This document shows positions 23,552-35,709 of a stretch of DNA of 64,000 nt, one piece after another (positions within the stretch are counted from its first letter, which is position 1; each line of letters starts with the position of its first letter). The DNA lies in the NCBI GenBank assembly GCA_963920635.1, contig OY987299.1:68306692-68370691 (forward strand), read 5' to 3'. The notes below the pieces were generated by a model, which did not search any database, had not been told where the DNA came from, and saw only the letters and a list, made by a program, of their open reading frames with translations. The stretch comes from Pseudeuparius sepicola (lineage: Eukaryota > Arthropoda > Insecta > Coleoptera > Anthribidae). Both the position numbers and the translations under genes were made by a program.

Positions 23552-25215
23552 AACAAAAGTGGTATGTTGGTGGGGGAAAAATATTTCTTTGCGTCGTGAC
23601 GCCTACCGTCGCTAAATAGGCCAATTTATTCCTTTATACACCCTATATAATCTCCCATATATAATATCTCAACATCTTTAACCGTTTTCCACAAACAAAC
23701 GCTGGGCATCTAAAAATGATGACCCTGTACTTTGCCTGTCAAACTTTGCAGTCTTGGTATCTGTGACACACCTTCCCTGTGTACCTTTGCCTTTTTGGGT
23801 TCTGTTAAGGATACTTCAAATTTATTGAATGTTATTCTACATTCAGAAATTTTATCTTTCTCAGATGTCGATTTATCTGCTGCTCTAAATTCTTGGTTGT
23901 CAATTTGTAAGTTTGAAAGCATTCCTTCTTAACTTCCTAAAAAACAAAGATATTTTGATTTAACATTTTGCAGTGTTCTCTTCAACGATTTGATCGATTG
24001 CCAAAAAGTTCACGATAACGCACGCCTTTTGGCTCTGCAAGCTACAGGAAGTAATGCTTGATTAAATGCCCTTCCATCAGCAACTCTAGGGAATCTACTA
24101 GATGATTCTACATTCTATATTTCCATCGCTTTAAGAATTGGTCTTCCTGTGTGCGAAATGCATGTTTGCACTTGCAGCGAAACAGTTGACAGTTATGGCC
24201 TTCATGGGCTTAGCTGCTCAAAAAGTGCAGGACGACTAACGCTACACCAGATGATCAATGATATTCTTCCGCTTTATTTTCCAACAGCAAATATTCCTGC
24301 TCCTCTGGAGCCACCTGGAATTTGTCGTAATGACTGAGAAAGAGTAGATGGTTTGACTTTGATTCCCTGGAGTGCAGGTAAAGCTTTGCTTTGAAACGCC
24401 AGTTGTAGGAATACAACGTCTGAAAAGCGGGAGAGGCTGCACGTTTAGCGGAATCCCAAAAGCATCACAAACATTATTTTTGTTCCCTTTGCAGTTGAAA
24501 CGTTTGGTCCTTGGGGTGATGAAGCTAAGAAACTTGTTTCAGATATTTGCTGTAAATTATCGCCCAAAAATGCAAAAGGCGTCATAATGCAAAGGATAAG
24601 TTTGGCTTCTATTTTAGGAACTTTAGGTTCTTGTGATGGGCTTGGTTTGGATGAAATTTTTTATATTTAATTTAATTTTATATTTGCATTTTTGATCTTT
24701 TATATTGTGATTATTTTTAGTTCTTATAAGATAGTAGATACTTATTGTTATACATAATTATAACCCGTATCTTTTATGCAGTACTGTTTATAATGACCAT
24801 TAATAAAATAATAACATACATAAAACAATAAACATTACATTTTGCAGTTTGCTTATCATTGATAATTAAAAAATATGTCCACATATTGTCTGTCTTTTTA
24901 TATGTATTCGATATTGGATATCTTTATTTCTATCCATTATTATCGAATTAGAACCAAAAAAAATGTAAAATGAATTTTGTTATAGCTTTATAGCTATAAA
25001 TAAATGAGTATAAAAATATGTACAGCATTGAACACGATACTTCATTCCTGGTAATGGCGATTAACGAAAATTAATATTTTTACAAAAGTGGTATGTTGGC
25101 GAAAAAAAAATTTCTTGGCGTCGTGTATTTGCAAAGAGTCGCTAACTAGGCCAATGTATTCCTTTATACACCCTATATCATCTCCCATATATAATATCTG
25201 ATGATCACCCTGTAC
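23552..25215. repeat. Direct repeat pair flanking the RT/nuclease fragment
   Basis: Copy 1 (23552-23732) and copy 2 (25085-25215) share GTGGTATGTTGG, TTTCTT-GCGTCGTG, GTCGCTAA-TAGGCCAAT, TTTATACACCCTATAT and CTCCCATATATAATATCT and both end ACCCTGTAC. Copy 1 has about 45 extra bases near its end. They look like a small repeat inserted on either side of, or duplicated with, the enclosed segment. Confidence 0.7.
23735..24668 (+). pseudogene. Decayed RT-element C-terminus with R2/RLE-like nuclease domain
   Basis: One main frame reads PVKLCSLGICDTPSLCTFAF, AALNSW, a stop, CQKVHDNARLLALQATGSNA, a stop, LRIGLPVCEMHVCTCSETVD...YGLHGLSCSKSAGR, PAPLEPPGICRND and RVDGLTLIPWSAGKALL. After further shifts it continues with FVPFAVETFGPWGDEAKKL and MQRISLASILGTLG. 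The C-x-C ... H-x3-C cluster followed by R-x-D ... K ... W(D/N) resembles the zinc-finger plus PD-(D/E)XK-like nuclease found after the RT in R2/NeSL-type and related retroelements. At least three stops, one replacing the expected Trp after KALL, mark it as dead. No RT core lies in the window. Family naming is tentative. Confidence 0.55.
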
Positions 25216-26164
25216 TTATTGAATCACTGTAGTCTAGTGTTATTGTTAACAATAAAATAGATTTTATCAAAATTATGTCAGATACGGTAGTGATGGGACT
25301 ATTAGAATACAAATGATCAACTTTCAAGCTTCCAAATAATACAACTTGTCTGAGCACCATAACTGTGCTGACGACTGTTATTGTGTCACAATAAAACCCT
25401 TAAGAAACTCAACATTGAACAGGCGACAAGGCGGAGATAATTCTTCTGTTGTGCAAGTATTAAATTAATGGTGATTCATACTCAACAAAACTGAACTGAA
25501 AAGTTAGTTATATATAACAACTAAATGTGTTAGCTAGATGAATTATCGTAATTTGGAACGTGATTTAATTTATATATTTTTTTGAGATTGGCAGTTGAAA
25601 TTCCCAAAAACTTGAAAACGACCAGGATCCCAGAAACTTGAGATCAGTGAGAATTTATTTGTATTTTTTTTATTTCTCCATATTATAAATTTACCCACAA
25701 TATTAAAGATTCTTGAAATCTTGAAATTAAAAATACCATGCATCATTTTGATTTATGAGCACAATCATACCTTATCGCTCCAGCTGACTATTATTCTTAT
25801 ACTTCTACAATGAGACAAATAAAGTCTGCATCATAAGAGGAACATTTTTGTTTGCAGAACTATTTAAAATTTGTCTTTGCCCGCAGTTTGTACTTGTAAG
25901 AGGATAAAAATTGATGTATGCAAAAGTGGTCACATAATTTGTGGTAACTGCCAAATTTGACATTTAACTAAAAAACTTTTAAATCACTTATTTGTCGAAA
26001 TATAAAAAAAATACTTATTAGAACAATGTTTCCCTTGCAATTCGTTGCCTGTGTACAAATTTGCACAAACTTACAAAATTTTTCTCATTCTTTTTTAATT
26101 TATTTTCTTTAATTTTTTACACAGATTCTACCTACATAAGGTCCTTTATTTTAGGGGGAATCAT
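25216..26164. other. Gene-free loop sequence of the foldback element
   Basis: AT-rich sequence between the direct repeat and the right arm, with no coding frame or internal repeat seen. The stretch 24669-25084 just after the RT fragment is equally empty. Confidence 0.4.
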
Positions 26165-27118
26165 AATTTAAATAGTTTTTCTTGAAATCGGCAGTGAAGT
26201 GTCTCAAAATCGTCATTAAAAGCTCAGAAATCGGCACTGAAGTATCCCATTATTGTATAATTTTTTCAATAAGTAGGCCTTGGCGAGATATAAACATCAA
26301 ACGTCAGATGCAGAGCCATCGCCCGTCAAAAGTGACCAAATATTGAAAACCCGGCCAATAAATCCCATTTAACTTTTCGTACACATTGCAAAATTGTTAT
26401 CTATAGCAGCGCAATCTTTCAGTATAAATATTTTAGTAGGTTTGAATATTATTCTATTTTACATGGAGGCAGCACAATAGGTAGCAGTTTGGATTTTCTG
26501 CCAGAAAGTGCTGTGTCTCGCCATACTTGACCTGGGTAGAGCGATCGTCAAAGTCAAGCAATGCCGCGCGTAGTCGGTTCATGGATGGGTGATCCCTTAT
26601 GATTATTTTTTCGCCTAATAAAACATTTTTTTCCCGATTTCAAAAAAATATATAATATGTACCTCGGCACTGAAGTTCTTTTTATGACCTTTATGACCTT
26701 CAGTGCCTTTGTACATATAACTATTTCTTAGCTAAATATCACCTCACATATTTTTAAGCAAACACATTTTTGATGCTTAAAATGTTTCCTTATGATGCAG
26801 ACTTTATTTGTCACACTGTATACTTGTGAGAAGTCATCTAATAAAATTTCATTCGGTCTGAAATGACCTTACTTTATTTATTTTTTGTAAGTTCTTAATG
26901 GACTGCTTGCAAGCCAAGCTCTGTTAAAAAGCAACTGCCAAACAAGTTTCAGAAAAGGCAAAATTGTTGTTACCAAAAGTTCTCTTCTGCTATTCATGTT
27001 TTCCTCATCCCTAACCCTCTTCGATTTATAAACCTTTGCAAACTGTTATTTTTTTTCAAAAGTAACTTTACGCCAGAGTTTGGGACAAATAATGTCTCGT
27101 ACCTTCCAAACCATTATA

Positions 27119-28354
27119 CAGTGTGTCCCGTTTTTCATGTTAACACTCTTGACCATCTAAGTAGGCTGGGGGAATTGAAAGGGAACTTTTTTTTTGGTAA
27201 GTCCCTGAAAGGATAGCCATTTGTGAAGTATTAGTTTGACTTCGCTGCGAAATCCTGGTCTACTGTGATTTTTTAAAGGGGGTGTGTTTTTCGAAAAACC
27301 ATATTAGGCATTTTTTATTTAAAATCTGACACAACAGTGTTAATCAGGACATACTGAAACCCCCACGTACCAAATTTGAACAAAGAATATACAGGGGGTT
27401 ACATTCTGCAGGTTGTCAAAGTTGAGCAAAATAGGAATTTTAAAGTCATCTGGCGAATCAAGTGTGCCATGGAATTACTTCGAAACAGTTGGACGATCAA
27501 CAGGACCACTCACAGTGTTGATGTGCAAAGATCCAATAAAGAATATACAAGGTGTTCTTCTCTGTGCCAACTCAAAATACTGAATTTTTTAAAACTTTAT
27601 AGGGGTCAAAAATCGAGTATATTAAAACCACCCCAGACACTATAAACGAACTAAGTCTAAAAAATACAGAAGCCTGCCAGTCAGTAAGTCCATATCAATT
27701 AAGGTGGCTGGTGTGCCACAACAGGAAATGCACAGAAAATGTATCATCTTAGACAATGACTTGGTTGAAAAAGGTCCAATAATTTTTGTTGGTTGGCATT
27801 TTGTAAAAAAAAATAAATAACTTGTCTTTATAAAGATTTTTCAAAAATTCCAGAGCACCCATGACCCTTATAAAGGTTCATACAAATTCAGCATTTTGAG
27901 ATGGTCCAGAGAAAAATACCCTGTATATTGTTGTATTGAATATTTGCACACCAACACTTTGAGTGGTCCTGTTGATTGCTCAACTGTTTCGAAGTAATTC
28001 CATGGTACACTTGACTCGCCAGATGTCTTTAAAATTCCTATTTTGCTCAACTTTGACACCTGTTGATTAGAATGGAACCCCCTGTATATCTTTTGTTCAA
28101 ATTTGGTATGTGGGGGTTTCGGTGTGTCCTGATTAACGCAGTGGTGATAGATTTTAAATAAAAGCATGCCTAGTCTTTTTTTGAAAAACCCACCCCTTTA
28201 AAATTGCAATAGGCCAGAATTTCGCGGCAAGGTCAAATCAATACTTGGAAAATGATGACCTTTTAGGCACATATCTATAAAAAAATTCACCTGCTCAATT
28301 CACCCAGCCTGCTTAGATTTTCTGGGGTGTTAACATGAAAAACAGGACACACTG
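27119..28354. mobile_element. 1.24-kb foldback element, TA duplication, shared core
   Basis: TIRs CAGTGTGTCCxGTTTTTCAT are flanked by TA (27117-27118 and 28355-28356). The arms (27119 to about 27520 and about 27955-28354) are extensive inverted copies including TTAATCAGGACA, ACCAAATTTGAACAAA, GAGCAAAATAGGAATTTTAA and CCATGGAATTACTTCGAAAC. The centre is non-coding. The inner sequence matches the 16553 and 37687 elements although the ends differ. Confidence 0.85.
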
Positions 28355-28921
28355 TATTTGGAGCAAAAGTACTCAGAAACGGAGTTGCATAAAATAAAGT
28401 TATCGTAAAAATGGCATATGAAAAAGATAAATCCGCCTATTACGTCAAAAGTTACTTCCATTTGCAAAATTGCAAAATTCATAACGATATTTTCTTATTT
28501 TCGACCACCTTGCAATTTATGTTGATCGACCACAGTGTGGCCAATTTAGTGACCGTACTCTCACATAAATCCGTTGAGTGAAGTAGTTTTCAGATGTCAT
28601 TCTGGTGGAAAAGTGTGTTAATTCTGATGATGATGTTTTGCCAGTGTCTTAGAAGGGAATATCACTTATAAAAGTCAGCAAAGAAATGGAAGGATAATAA
28701 AGAAGTCTGTTTTTTTGGCCTAAAATAACTTACAGTTCATACCCGGTGTATAAAAAACTACAATACTATTCAGGGCCGTTTGAAGAGGCAGCCATCAGCC
28801 TCTACATCACAACCTACAGAAGGCGATGATACTGTCTGTTTACGATTTTCGCTTATGCTTTTGATTTTGGTTTCAAGACCAAGTGCTTTGTGTGTACTCA
28901 GTGGTGTCTCCACGTGTGGGT

Positions 28922-28946
28922 CTGGGTGGGCATTATGCCCACCCAG
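28922..28946. repeat. Perfect 25-bp palindrome
   Basis: The arms CTGGGTGGGCAT and ATGCCCACCCAG surround one central T. It is markedly GC-rich for its surroundings. Confidence 0.8.
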
Positions 28947-30386
28947 AATTGTGATATTCCTTATGGAATGAAAAGTTAAATTTGTTTTAATTGCCCTAAA
29001 AATACAACTATAATAATAGAAATAATATTTCCTTTCTACCACAAACTTAGAATTAGTGCCCACCTTAAAATAAGTAGCAACTCAAGGTACCTTCTCTGAA
29101 AAAACGGACAGGTGACGCCACTGTGTGCATTATGCTGTAGTTTGAACTGACCACCATTTTCTCGGTTTACTTAACGTTTTCCCTTCTAGTTATTGTCAAT
29201 GTGTCCCATACCTAAAGCAGTTGAATTCAAAAGTATGCATATATCTCAAACTTATGGCATCGTCACTTTCTGTAGATTGTGAATGAGCCTGAATGCTATT
29301 GGCCCTGATATAGGTAGACTACTACAGAAGGTATGAACTTTAAGGGATTTTATATTATGAGAGCACTGAAGGTCTCTTAGAAAGGGAGTAAAGGTACCCT
29401 TCTCTACACGCTCAAATCATTCTTAAATAAGAAAATATTGTTATGAATTTTGAAATAGGAATATCTCTCGACGTAATAGGTGGATTTATCTTTTTCATAT
29501 ATCATTTTGAAAATAATTTTATCTTCTGCAACTACATCTCTGAGCACTGGTACTCTAAATACAATGATTTAGAAGGTACGAGCCAAAACCCTGGCGTGAA
29601 AGGTACATTTGAAAAAATACACAAAATAGCTACGTATTATTTTATTCAAATTTTTTTCATATTTAATTTTGTATATAACGTTTTGGTTAGGATCAACTAT
29701 TATCGATATGTGAGCAAAAATAATAAAAACAGAGACACATTTTGGAACCCCTTGGAGTTAGCTCCCATCACAGACCCGGGAACTGTTGGTATATTCATCT
29801 CCAAATACATCTAAACACAGCCCAGATGTCAAAAAAGGTGTGTACAAAAGTCTGTCTACAACCCATTTTCGAGCATTCATTGACTGGATTACAATATGTT
29901 AAGTTTCCTAGGCAAACATCTGACATTCCGATAATACACAGTTACGGAATATTGTTTGGAAGCAAAATCTGCATTTACGAATATTTTTCGATCTCTTCTC
30001 AATGCAGAATAATATTTTATTTTTGTCATTTGGTCACTGAAAAATAACATAATTCGACAAAATATTATCTCCAATGTGCAAGGAGGAGGATCAATTCACT
30101 TGACAGTAATATTTTGATTTCCAAATTATTCTTTGGTAATGCATGTTAGGCTCTTGCACGTTTATATTTTATGGTTATGGATATACAGGGTGAGTCTTTA
30201 ACCCAAAGAAAATTTTTAACCAGGTGTAAAGTGGAACTCTCGGAGTAGGCTAATCAAGTTCTGTTTTTAAAAACGCGAAAATAAAATTCTGTTTGTTCAT
30301 TACATTTGGGACTGCTTGTTCCTTGTTTCATCCACCATTCTGATTTGAAGTCTGCAATGTTTCCACACTTCATAAAAATCGTAACC

Positions 30387-30507
30387 TTATTTTAGGATAT
30401 TTAAAAAAAAATTAATTATTTATAGCAAATAGCAATTATTAAAAATTGTTGAGTTTTTTTAAGAAACTTATATGTTAACATTTTTGTATGGGTCCAAGAC
30501 TCTGTAG
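30387..30507. repeat. Fragment shared with the 5' part of the Tc1 element at 33013
   Basis: About 120 bp (TTATTTTAGGATATTTAAAA ... GGGTC-AAGACTCTGTA) closely match 33111-33230, which lies inside the left end of the Tc1-type element. This is either a stranded piece of a second Tc1 copy or an older repeat caught by it. Confidence 0.75.
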
Positions 30508-31385
30508 TCATATTTTTGCAATTTTACGGTTACAGAACCAGTCTGCTACAGTCCTTTACCAACAGAAGGCATCAAAAAATGTTTTCTCATAGTAGTTTTG
30601 ACATAAAATCGCTTTTATTTATGAACTGGTTGGGACTTGCAACAGAATTCAGTACATTTTGTAGCAAATCTGGCTTATTTTATTGTATTTGTTAAAATTT
30701 ATTCAAAAAACAATCCATTGGTAAAAGGAACTTTCCTTTAATCATATAAAAAAAACATAAAAATATATCAGTGGAAGGTCAAAATTTTCTTCAAGTGCTC
30801 ATCCAATTATTGTAATATGGTTGGCGAGATTGGACTTGGCAGATTTTGCAAAGCGATCTTCTTGGACCAGTGGTGGATCTGATGACACATTCCGAACTGT
30901 CCTGTTGTAGAAAAGATTAATTACATGATAAACACTTTCGTTTTAAAATTTGCACAATATTTATTATAAACTTGATGCGTGTTTCGCTATAGATTAGCTT
31001 CGTCAATTTTATAATAAATATGGTGGAAATTTTAAAATAAAACTTTTATATTTTATTTATTGATAATGAATTTCCATCAGGTAGGTACACAGTAAAAAAA
31101 ATTGAGTGGAATTTCACTCAAATTGCACACATATTATACGGCCGAAACCGAAACAATAACTTATATTGTAATGTTACTGTCAGATCAGTAATAGTAAATT
31201 AAAGCACATATACCTATTTGAAATCAATGTTATTTATTAAAAAACAAAAAAAAATACTTTGTAACAAAGGTAAAACTAAACATTGTTCTTAAACACCATA
31301 AAATATTTGTAAACTTCATACAAAAGGAAAAAAGGAACTGAATTGATAAAAAAAGTACTCTAGATTTATAAAGAAATAGCGCTAT

Positions 31386-32700
31386 TGTGGCGATCTCAGC
31401 CCTTTTTGTTGGTGGTAAAAGTTGGCGAGCGGATTTGTGTAGGGCGAGCCACAATATACTTTTTAGTGTGGGCCTAAGGTGTATGACGGAAACACAGGGA
31501 TAGTTTAATATGTATATTAAAATTAAATACGATACCGTACATTGGATTAACAAGATACAGTACAATAGGAAGTTTAAACACATGTGCAATAATTATTATT
31601 GAATAAAATTAAAAATCTATAAGTTCGCACAATGCTACACTCAAGATATCTGAAATGTGACCCCTTTCTAAGTAACAAAATCCAAACGTTTCGCAAGATA
31701 CACTGATAAACAATAGAATTTAAAATAAGACACAAAACAATATGACAAAATGGTACAAATACATAACTATGGCATAAAAGAACAAACCTTCAGATTAAAA
31801 TACAAAAATTGCAAAAGATTCCCCAACTAGAATAAAATTACTTGATTTCCTAAATAGAATAAAATTACTTGACTCTGTAGGATAAAATTACTTGACCTTG
31901 TATAGCTTTGCTTAATTTTCAACACAAGTTCGTATAAAAATTTAATTCAAATTACTCGAAAAATTCTGACATAAAATAGTTCTATTAAAAACAAGATTCT
32001 GATTTCAACCCCAAAATAATTGACTTTAAATAGTTTCCCAAATCCATTTCAATTTCCCAATAAAAGTTATAAAAATAATTTCTGCTTGAATAAAATAAAA
32101 ACTCTGACATTTACAGTAAAATAATATGGTTCAAAATAAATTCCGAAAAATTCTAATACGGTTCACAAAAGTTATTAAATTATTTTTAATTAATTAAAAA
32201 TGCACAATAAATTCACTTTCTCTAAAAGTTTCCAAAATAATTCAAAATTCAAAAATAAAAAGGCAATTCAGACACAAAGGAATCAAAACACAAATATTTG
32301 GCTTTTTGGTCAGCCCAAACTTACTGCGGTGCTAGGAGAGTATTTCTTTCTTGATTTTCTTCATTTTTACTGGGTGACTGGCTGGCTGCAGGGGTGGCCA
32401 CCTGCCCTCTTCAGTCGGGCAGGGGTTCCCCTGGCATCTGGTGGAGGCTCGATTAGCACTGTCCCTAGGTCCAGTCGGGCGCTCTTTTATATCCTTTGTC
32501 GCGACGCGCGCGCAGCGCAGGGTGAGGTGATCTGCTTCTGGAGTTCCGCGTGTAACCTTGACACGTGCGGTCGGGAGATCTCCATAGGAACGGATGGTTT
32601 TAAGTTTTAGGAATATGAATATTGGGGCCTCTCTAGGATATACTGTAGGAATATTATAGTTTTAAATATTCTGGCCTTATGCGCTGGTCTGGGCATTACA
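31386..32700 (-). mobile_element. Solo LTR, 1315 bp, 4-bp target duplication CTAT
   Basis: Read on the minus strand the unit begins TGTAATGCCCAG (32700) and ends GATCGCCACA (31386), giving TGT...ACA ends. CTAT stands on both sides (31382-31385 and 32701-32704). A TATA box (TATAAAAG, 32484-32491 minus) sits in a GC-rich promoter segment with a repeated CCCGACTG motif. No internal gag-pol sequence adjoins, so this is what LTR-LTR recombination leaves. Superfamily (Gypsy or another 4-bp-duplicating group) is not resolved. Confidence 0.75.
32484..32491 (-). promoter_or_regulatory. TATA box of the solo LTR
   Basis: TATAAAAG on the minus strand, within a GC-rich U3-like block (GCGCGCGTCGCG just upstream). 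The CCCGACTG repeat follows 10-20 bp downstream, about where transcription would start. Confidence 0.55.
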
Positions 32701-33012
32701 CTATTATGGAAATTACAGATAAGCTGCTGGCGAATTATAGACGACAAACAGCAAATACAAAATAATCAAGTAAAAAAGAGCACATGCATACCTACTTCAA
32801 AAATAAAGGCTAACTACATACATTGAAATCCCGGGATTGGATTCCTAATACCTATCCTCAATATGTGTGCTTGTCTAAATTCTACATACAATACAATTGA
32901 ATCTGTTAGTCCATGGCTAATTCATATAGGTTAATAAGTGAATTTAAATGTGCACAAGCTTAGTGAACAAGTTTGTTTTTGTTAACATTTTCAAAAACTG
33001 TAAGGGATAATA

Positions 33013-34618
33013 AACTCCTGGACAAAATTAACGCACCACTCATATTTTTCCCAATATTTTTTAAATTTTTATATTTTTTTCGTGACAAGTATGTTTGACA
33101 GTGACAGTTGTTATTTTAGGATATTTAAAAAAATATTAATTATTTATATAAAATGGCAATTTTTAAAAATTATTGAGTTTTTTTAAGAAACTTATATGTT
33201 AACATTTTTGTATGGGTCAAAGACTCTGTATAGCAAATACGAGGGATGTGTGATATGAGGGGTCTAGATGCAAGATCGCATAACCTTGCTTAGGCAGTAA
33301 TTCGTATTAAACCTCGTTTTAGACTAAAACTGTGTTAACGTTTTCTTAAAAAGTGCTGATTAAAGCAAAGTGTCTGTGAAAAGCAAGCTTTCAATTGTGA
33401 TTGTTTTTATCATATTATGCATGTTGAGAAGTTCATTTGCGGGTAAATCAAGAAAAGAAACTCCTGGATGAAGGATATTCAATGCAATATGTTGCTGGTT
33501 TGTTAGGAAGACATTCCAGCATCTGCTGCATGGTGAGACGACATAAGGAGACAGGCTCGTACCATCGAAGACCAGGGCAAAACATTGCACTAATCAAATT
33601 GATGATAGTTTTTTGAGACAACATGCTCTCAGAGATAGGAGAGTCACCCTCAATTTGCTAAAAAAATGAATTAGCAGATATTCGAAATATTGCTATATCA
33701 TATCGAACGTTAGAATACATTTACATGAAGCAGGATTGAGCAACAGAAGACCGGCCAAAAAACCATTGCATATCAGAGAACACAAAGTTCAGAGATTGAA
33801 TTTTGCAAGACTACATCAGAATTTTACCATCAATGATTGGTAAACAAGTTCTGTTCTCCAGTGAAACTAGAGTTAGCCTTAAAGCTCCAGGTGGACATGA
33901 GTGTGTCTGGCGAAGGCGAGGAGAAAGGTTTGCCATCTGCAATATCTCTCCTAAAGTACCTTTTTGTGGTGGCTGTAAAATGTTTTGGCGCGAATTTCCT
34001 TCGATGCTCATACAGAGTTGGTCCCTATACGTAAGAGGTCTATGAATGCCCAATATTACTTAGACAACATTATTGTCGAACATGTAATGCCCTCTGCTCC
34101 TTTTGTTGGACCTAATTTTTTATTCATGCAGGTCAACGCTCGTCGCCATGTGGCTAGACAGGTTATTGGCTACCTAAATGATATGTTAATATCCCTTTAT
34201 TACAGTGGCCACCTAACAGTCCTGACATGAATCCTATAAAGCATCGAAGGGACTATCTCAAAAACAAAAGATTCGAAATTGTAGACCCTTTGCTGCTAAT
34301 CACAACTAACTCATAGAGGTTGTTGCTATTGAAGAATGGGAAAATATTTCGCAAGCTTTTGTTGAACATTTGATATCAAGCATGCCTCGACACATGAATG
34401 CAGTGATAAGTAGAGTAGGGCCTACTCGGTACTAATGTTGACCCAGACGCATTTATTCTGTTTTTTTCTTTTTTTAATTTGGAGTTATGATAGCTTATTT
34501 ATGCATTTTCAGCAAAAACACATTTTTAATGAAACATTAAGTAACTTAGTTTTATGTTGTGTTTTTATTGTAAATATTTATATTAATTAAAGTGGTGCAT
34601 TAATTTTGTCCAGCAGTT
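33013..34618 (+). mobile_element. Decayed Tc1-like transposon, 1.6 kb
   Basis: The TIRs (AACTCCTGGACAAAATTAAC on the left, AACTGCTGGACAAAATTAAT inverted on the right) are flanked by TA (33011-33012 and 34619-34620). Length and internal transposase relics fit Tc1. It sits directly against the 3' end of LINE B. Confidence 0.85.
33350..34435 (+). pseudogene. Tc1-like transposase relic
   Basis: The fragments run in the usual Tc1 order but in shifting frames. An HTH region (GRHSSICCM..., YHRRPGQ near 33500-33580) is followed by LRDRRVTLNLL, YRTLEYIYMKQDxAxxxRP, KPLHIREHKVQRLNFARLHQ and a DDE core FSSETRVSLKAPGGHECVWR. NAQYYLDNIIVEHVMP and NARRHVARQVIGYLND come next. The last motif reads SPDMNPIKH, where Tc1 proteins normally have the catalytic Glu (PIEH), so Glu has become Lys. 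The first Asp is also replaced (FSSET for FSDET). It ends near TRY/stop at about 34435. Multiple frameshifts and lost catalytic residues make it inactive. Confidence 0.85.
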
Positions 34619-34645
34619 TATATTATTACCTTATAGTTGTGATAC

Positions 34646-35547
34646 TTAATAGTATATTCCTGAAATCACAAAAAAGTATAATTCAAAGGAGGTATTACTA
34701 GTAGTAGTAGTAAAATCACTAAAAGATCTTGTCGAATAATTATGATGTTCGAAATTGAAAGTAATATACCTATGTAAACAAACTGGAAGTAAATTATGTT
34801 TTAATTTAAATATGAATATAAATACTAGAAATTTTGATAAATATTTTATCACTCTCATAGCTTTATTTTGTAATATTCGTAATTTTGAAAAAAATATACT
34901 CTTCTGCAGTATATAAAATTGTTGAACAATATAAAAAATGTGGAAAAATTATGGTATTATATGTATTTTTTTTTTAATAAAGACTCAGATCTGCACTAAT
35001 GCGCTTTAAGTAATCAACTTTTGATGCCATTTTTGAAATCAGATATTCAAAGTGCAAGTCAAATTTTAATTTCATGTCTATATAAATACCTAAATATTTG
35101 ATAGAATCAACAACTTCTATAATTTCACCTTCAATCCTGATCTTTAAATTAAAATCACAATTATTGTTTCTTCTTAAACAAATTGCTTTAGTTTTATTTA
35201 CATTCAGTTTCAACCTAATAACTCAACCAGTTAGATAACAAATTTAAATCAGAATTTATATTTTGCGTTGCTGAAACAAGTGATTTACTTTTAATAAATA
35301 TTAATGTATCATCGGCAAACATTTGTACTGAACAGCTTTTTAAAACATTTGGAAGTTCATTAATGTACAAAATAAACAAAATTGGTCCTAAAATGCTACC
35401 CTGTGGAACTCCAACATTGTTCATTTCTTTTGCTGAAACCACATTTCCTATTTTAGTTACCTGATACCTGTTTTGTAAGTATTTTTTAAAAAAATCTAAA
35501 ACTTTACCCCTGATTCCATAATGATACAATTTCTCCAATAATTTATC
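34646..35547 (-). pseudogene. LINE B ORF2, C-terminal half (RT core to tail)
   Basis: From the insertion junction the frame reads TIYRDKLLEKLYHYGIRG, then VVSAKEMNNVGVPQGSIL and QMFADDTLIF (FADD active site, about 35300). It continues with SWLSY, a stop or shift at 35214, and MKLNVNKTKAICLRRNNN (34974-35213). KYLGIYID follows, and a tail FIFKLKHNLLP...HNYSTRSF (34646-34858) typical of LINE C-termini. Its N-terminal half lies at 40238-42062 beyond the inserted dimer. Stops between segments show decay independent of the insertion. Confidence 0.85.
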
Positions 35548-35629
35548 TCTGTATATAGTTCATTTAAATAAAATATCCTGGGTACTCTACCAAAGTGTAT
35601 TTAAAACGACAAGCAAAAACTATCCTCTT

Positions 35630-35669
35630 GTACAACGTACGTTTCGGCGTTTAAGCCATCTTCAGGTAC
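35630..35669 (-). ncRNA. Hammerhead-ribozyme-like core (PLE dimer, left arm)
   Basis: The minus strand shows stem I GTAC, CTGAAGA core, helix II GGC/GCC with loop TTAAAC, GAAA, a self-complementary CGTACG as stem III, TT (cleavage-type NUH position) and GTAC closing stem I. One extra U stands between CTGAAGA and helix II. It mirrors 40085-40124. Confidence 0.65.
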
Positions 35670-35709
35670 ATATTAAAATTGTTAGTCTAAATTTTTTTTT
35701 AAAAAATTA

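Larger units (their letters stand above)
22872..26729. mobile_element. 3.9-kb foldback element with arms of about 600 bp
   Basis: The left arm (22872-23480) and right arm (about 26165-26729) are long inverted copies. The outermost AAGAATAGTTAT...GTACC is followed by GGCACTGAAGTTC, AAAACATTTTTTTC, AAGGGATCACCC, CGCGCGG, GACGTTTGATGTTTA and AAGGCCTACTTATTG. The left arm carries an additional internal hairpin of about 110 bp (22891-23008) absent or collapsed in the right arm. The loop holds an RT/nuclease fragment (23735-24668) between two direct repeats. No transposase is seen. Confidence 0.75.
28355..31385. other. No gene recognised
   Basis: Contains a 25-bp palindrome (28922-28946), an end-like TACAGGGTGAGTC at about 30185 and one half of a dispersed repeat (30387-30507). 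The longer frames near 29.4-30.0 kb are rich in Phe/Ile/Tyr/Asn, as expected from AT-rich non-coding DNA, and lack motifs. Confidence 0.4.

Noticed and set aside
28770..29063. Minus-strand frame resembling a hAT N-terminus (HVETPLSTHKALGLETKIKS...)
   Set aside because: No BED zinc finger, no downstream transposase and only a palindrome in common with mobile DNA. The resemblance is too weak.
29443..30074. Several overlapping frames of 60-120 codons
   Set aside because: They are rich in Phe/Ile/Tyr/Asn/Lys with no motif, no splice context and overlaps on both strands, as expected of AT-rich non-coding DNA.
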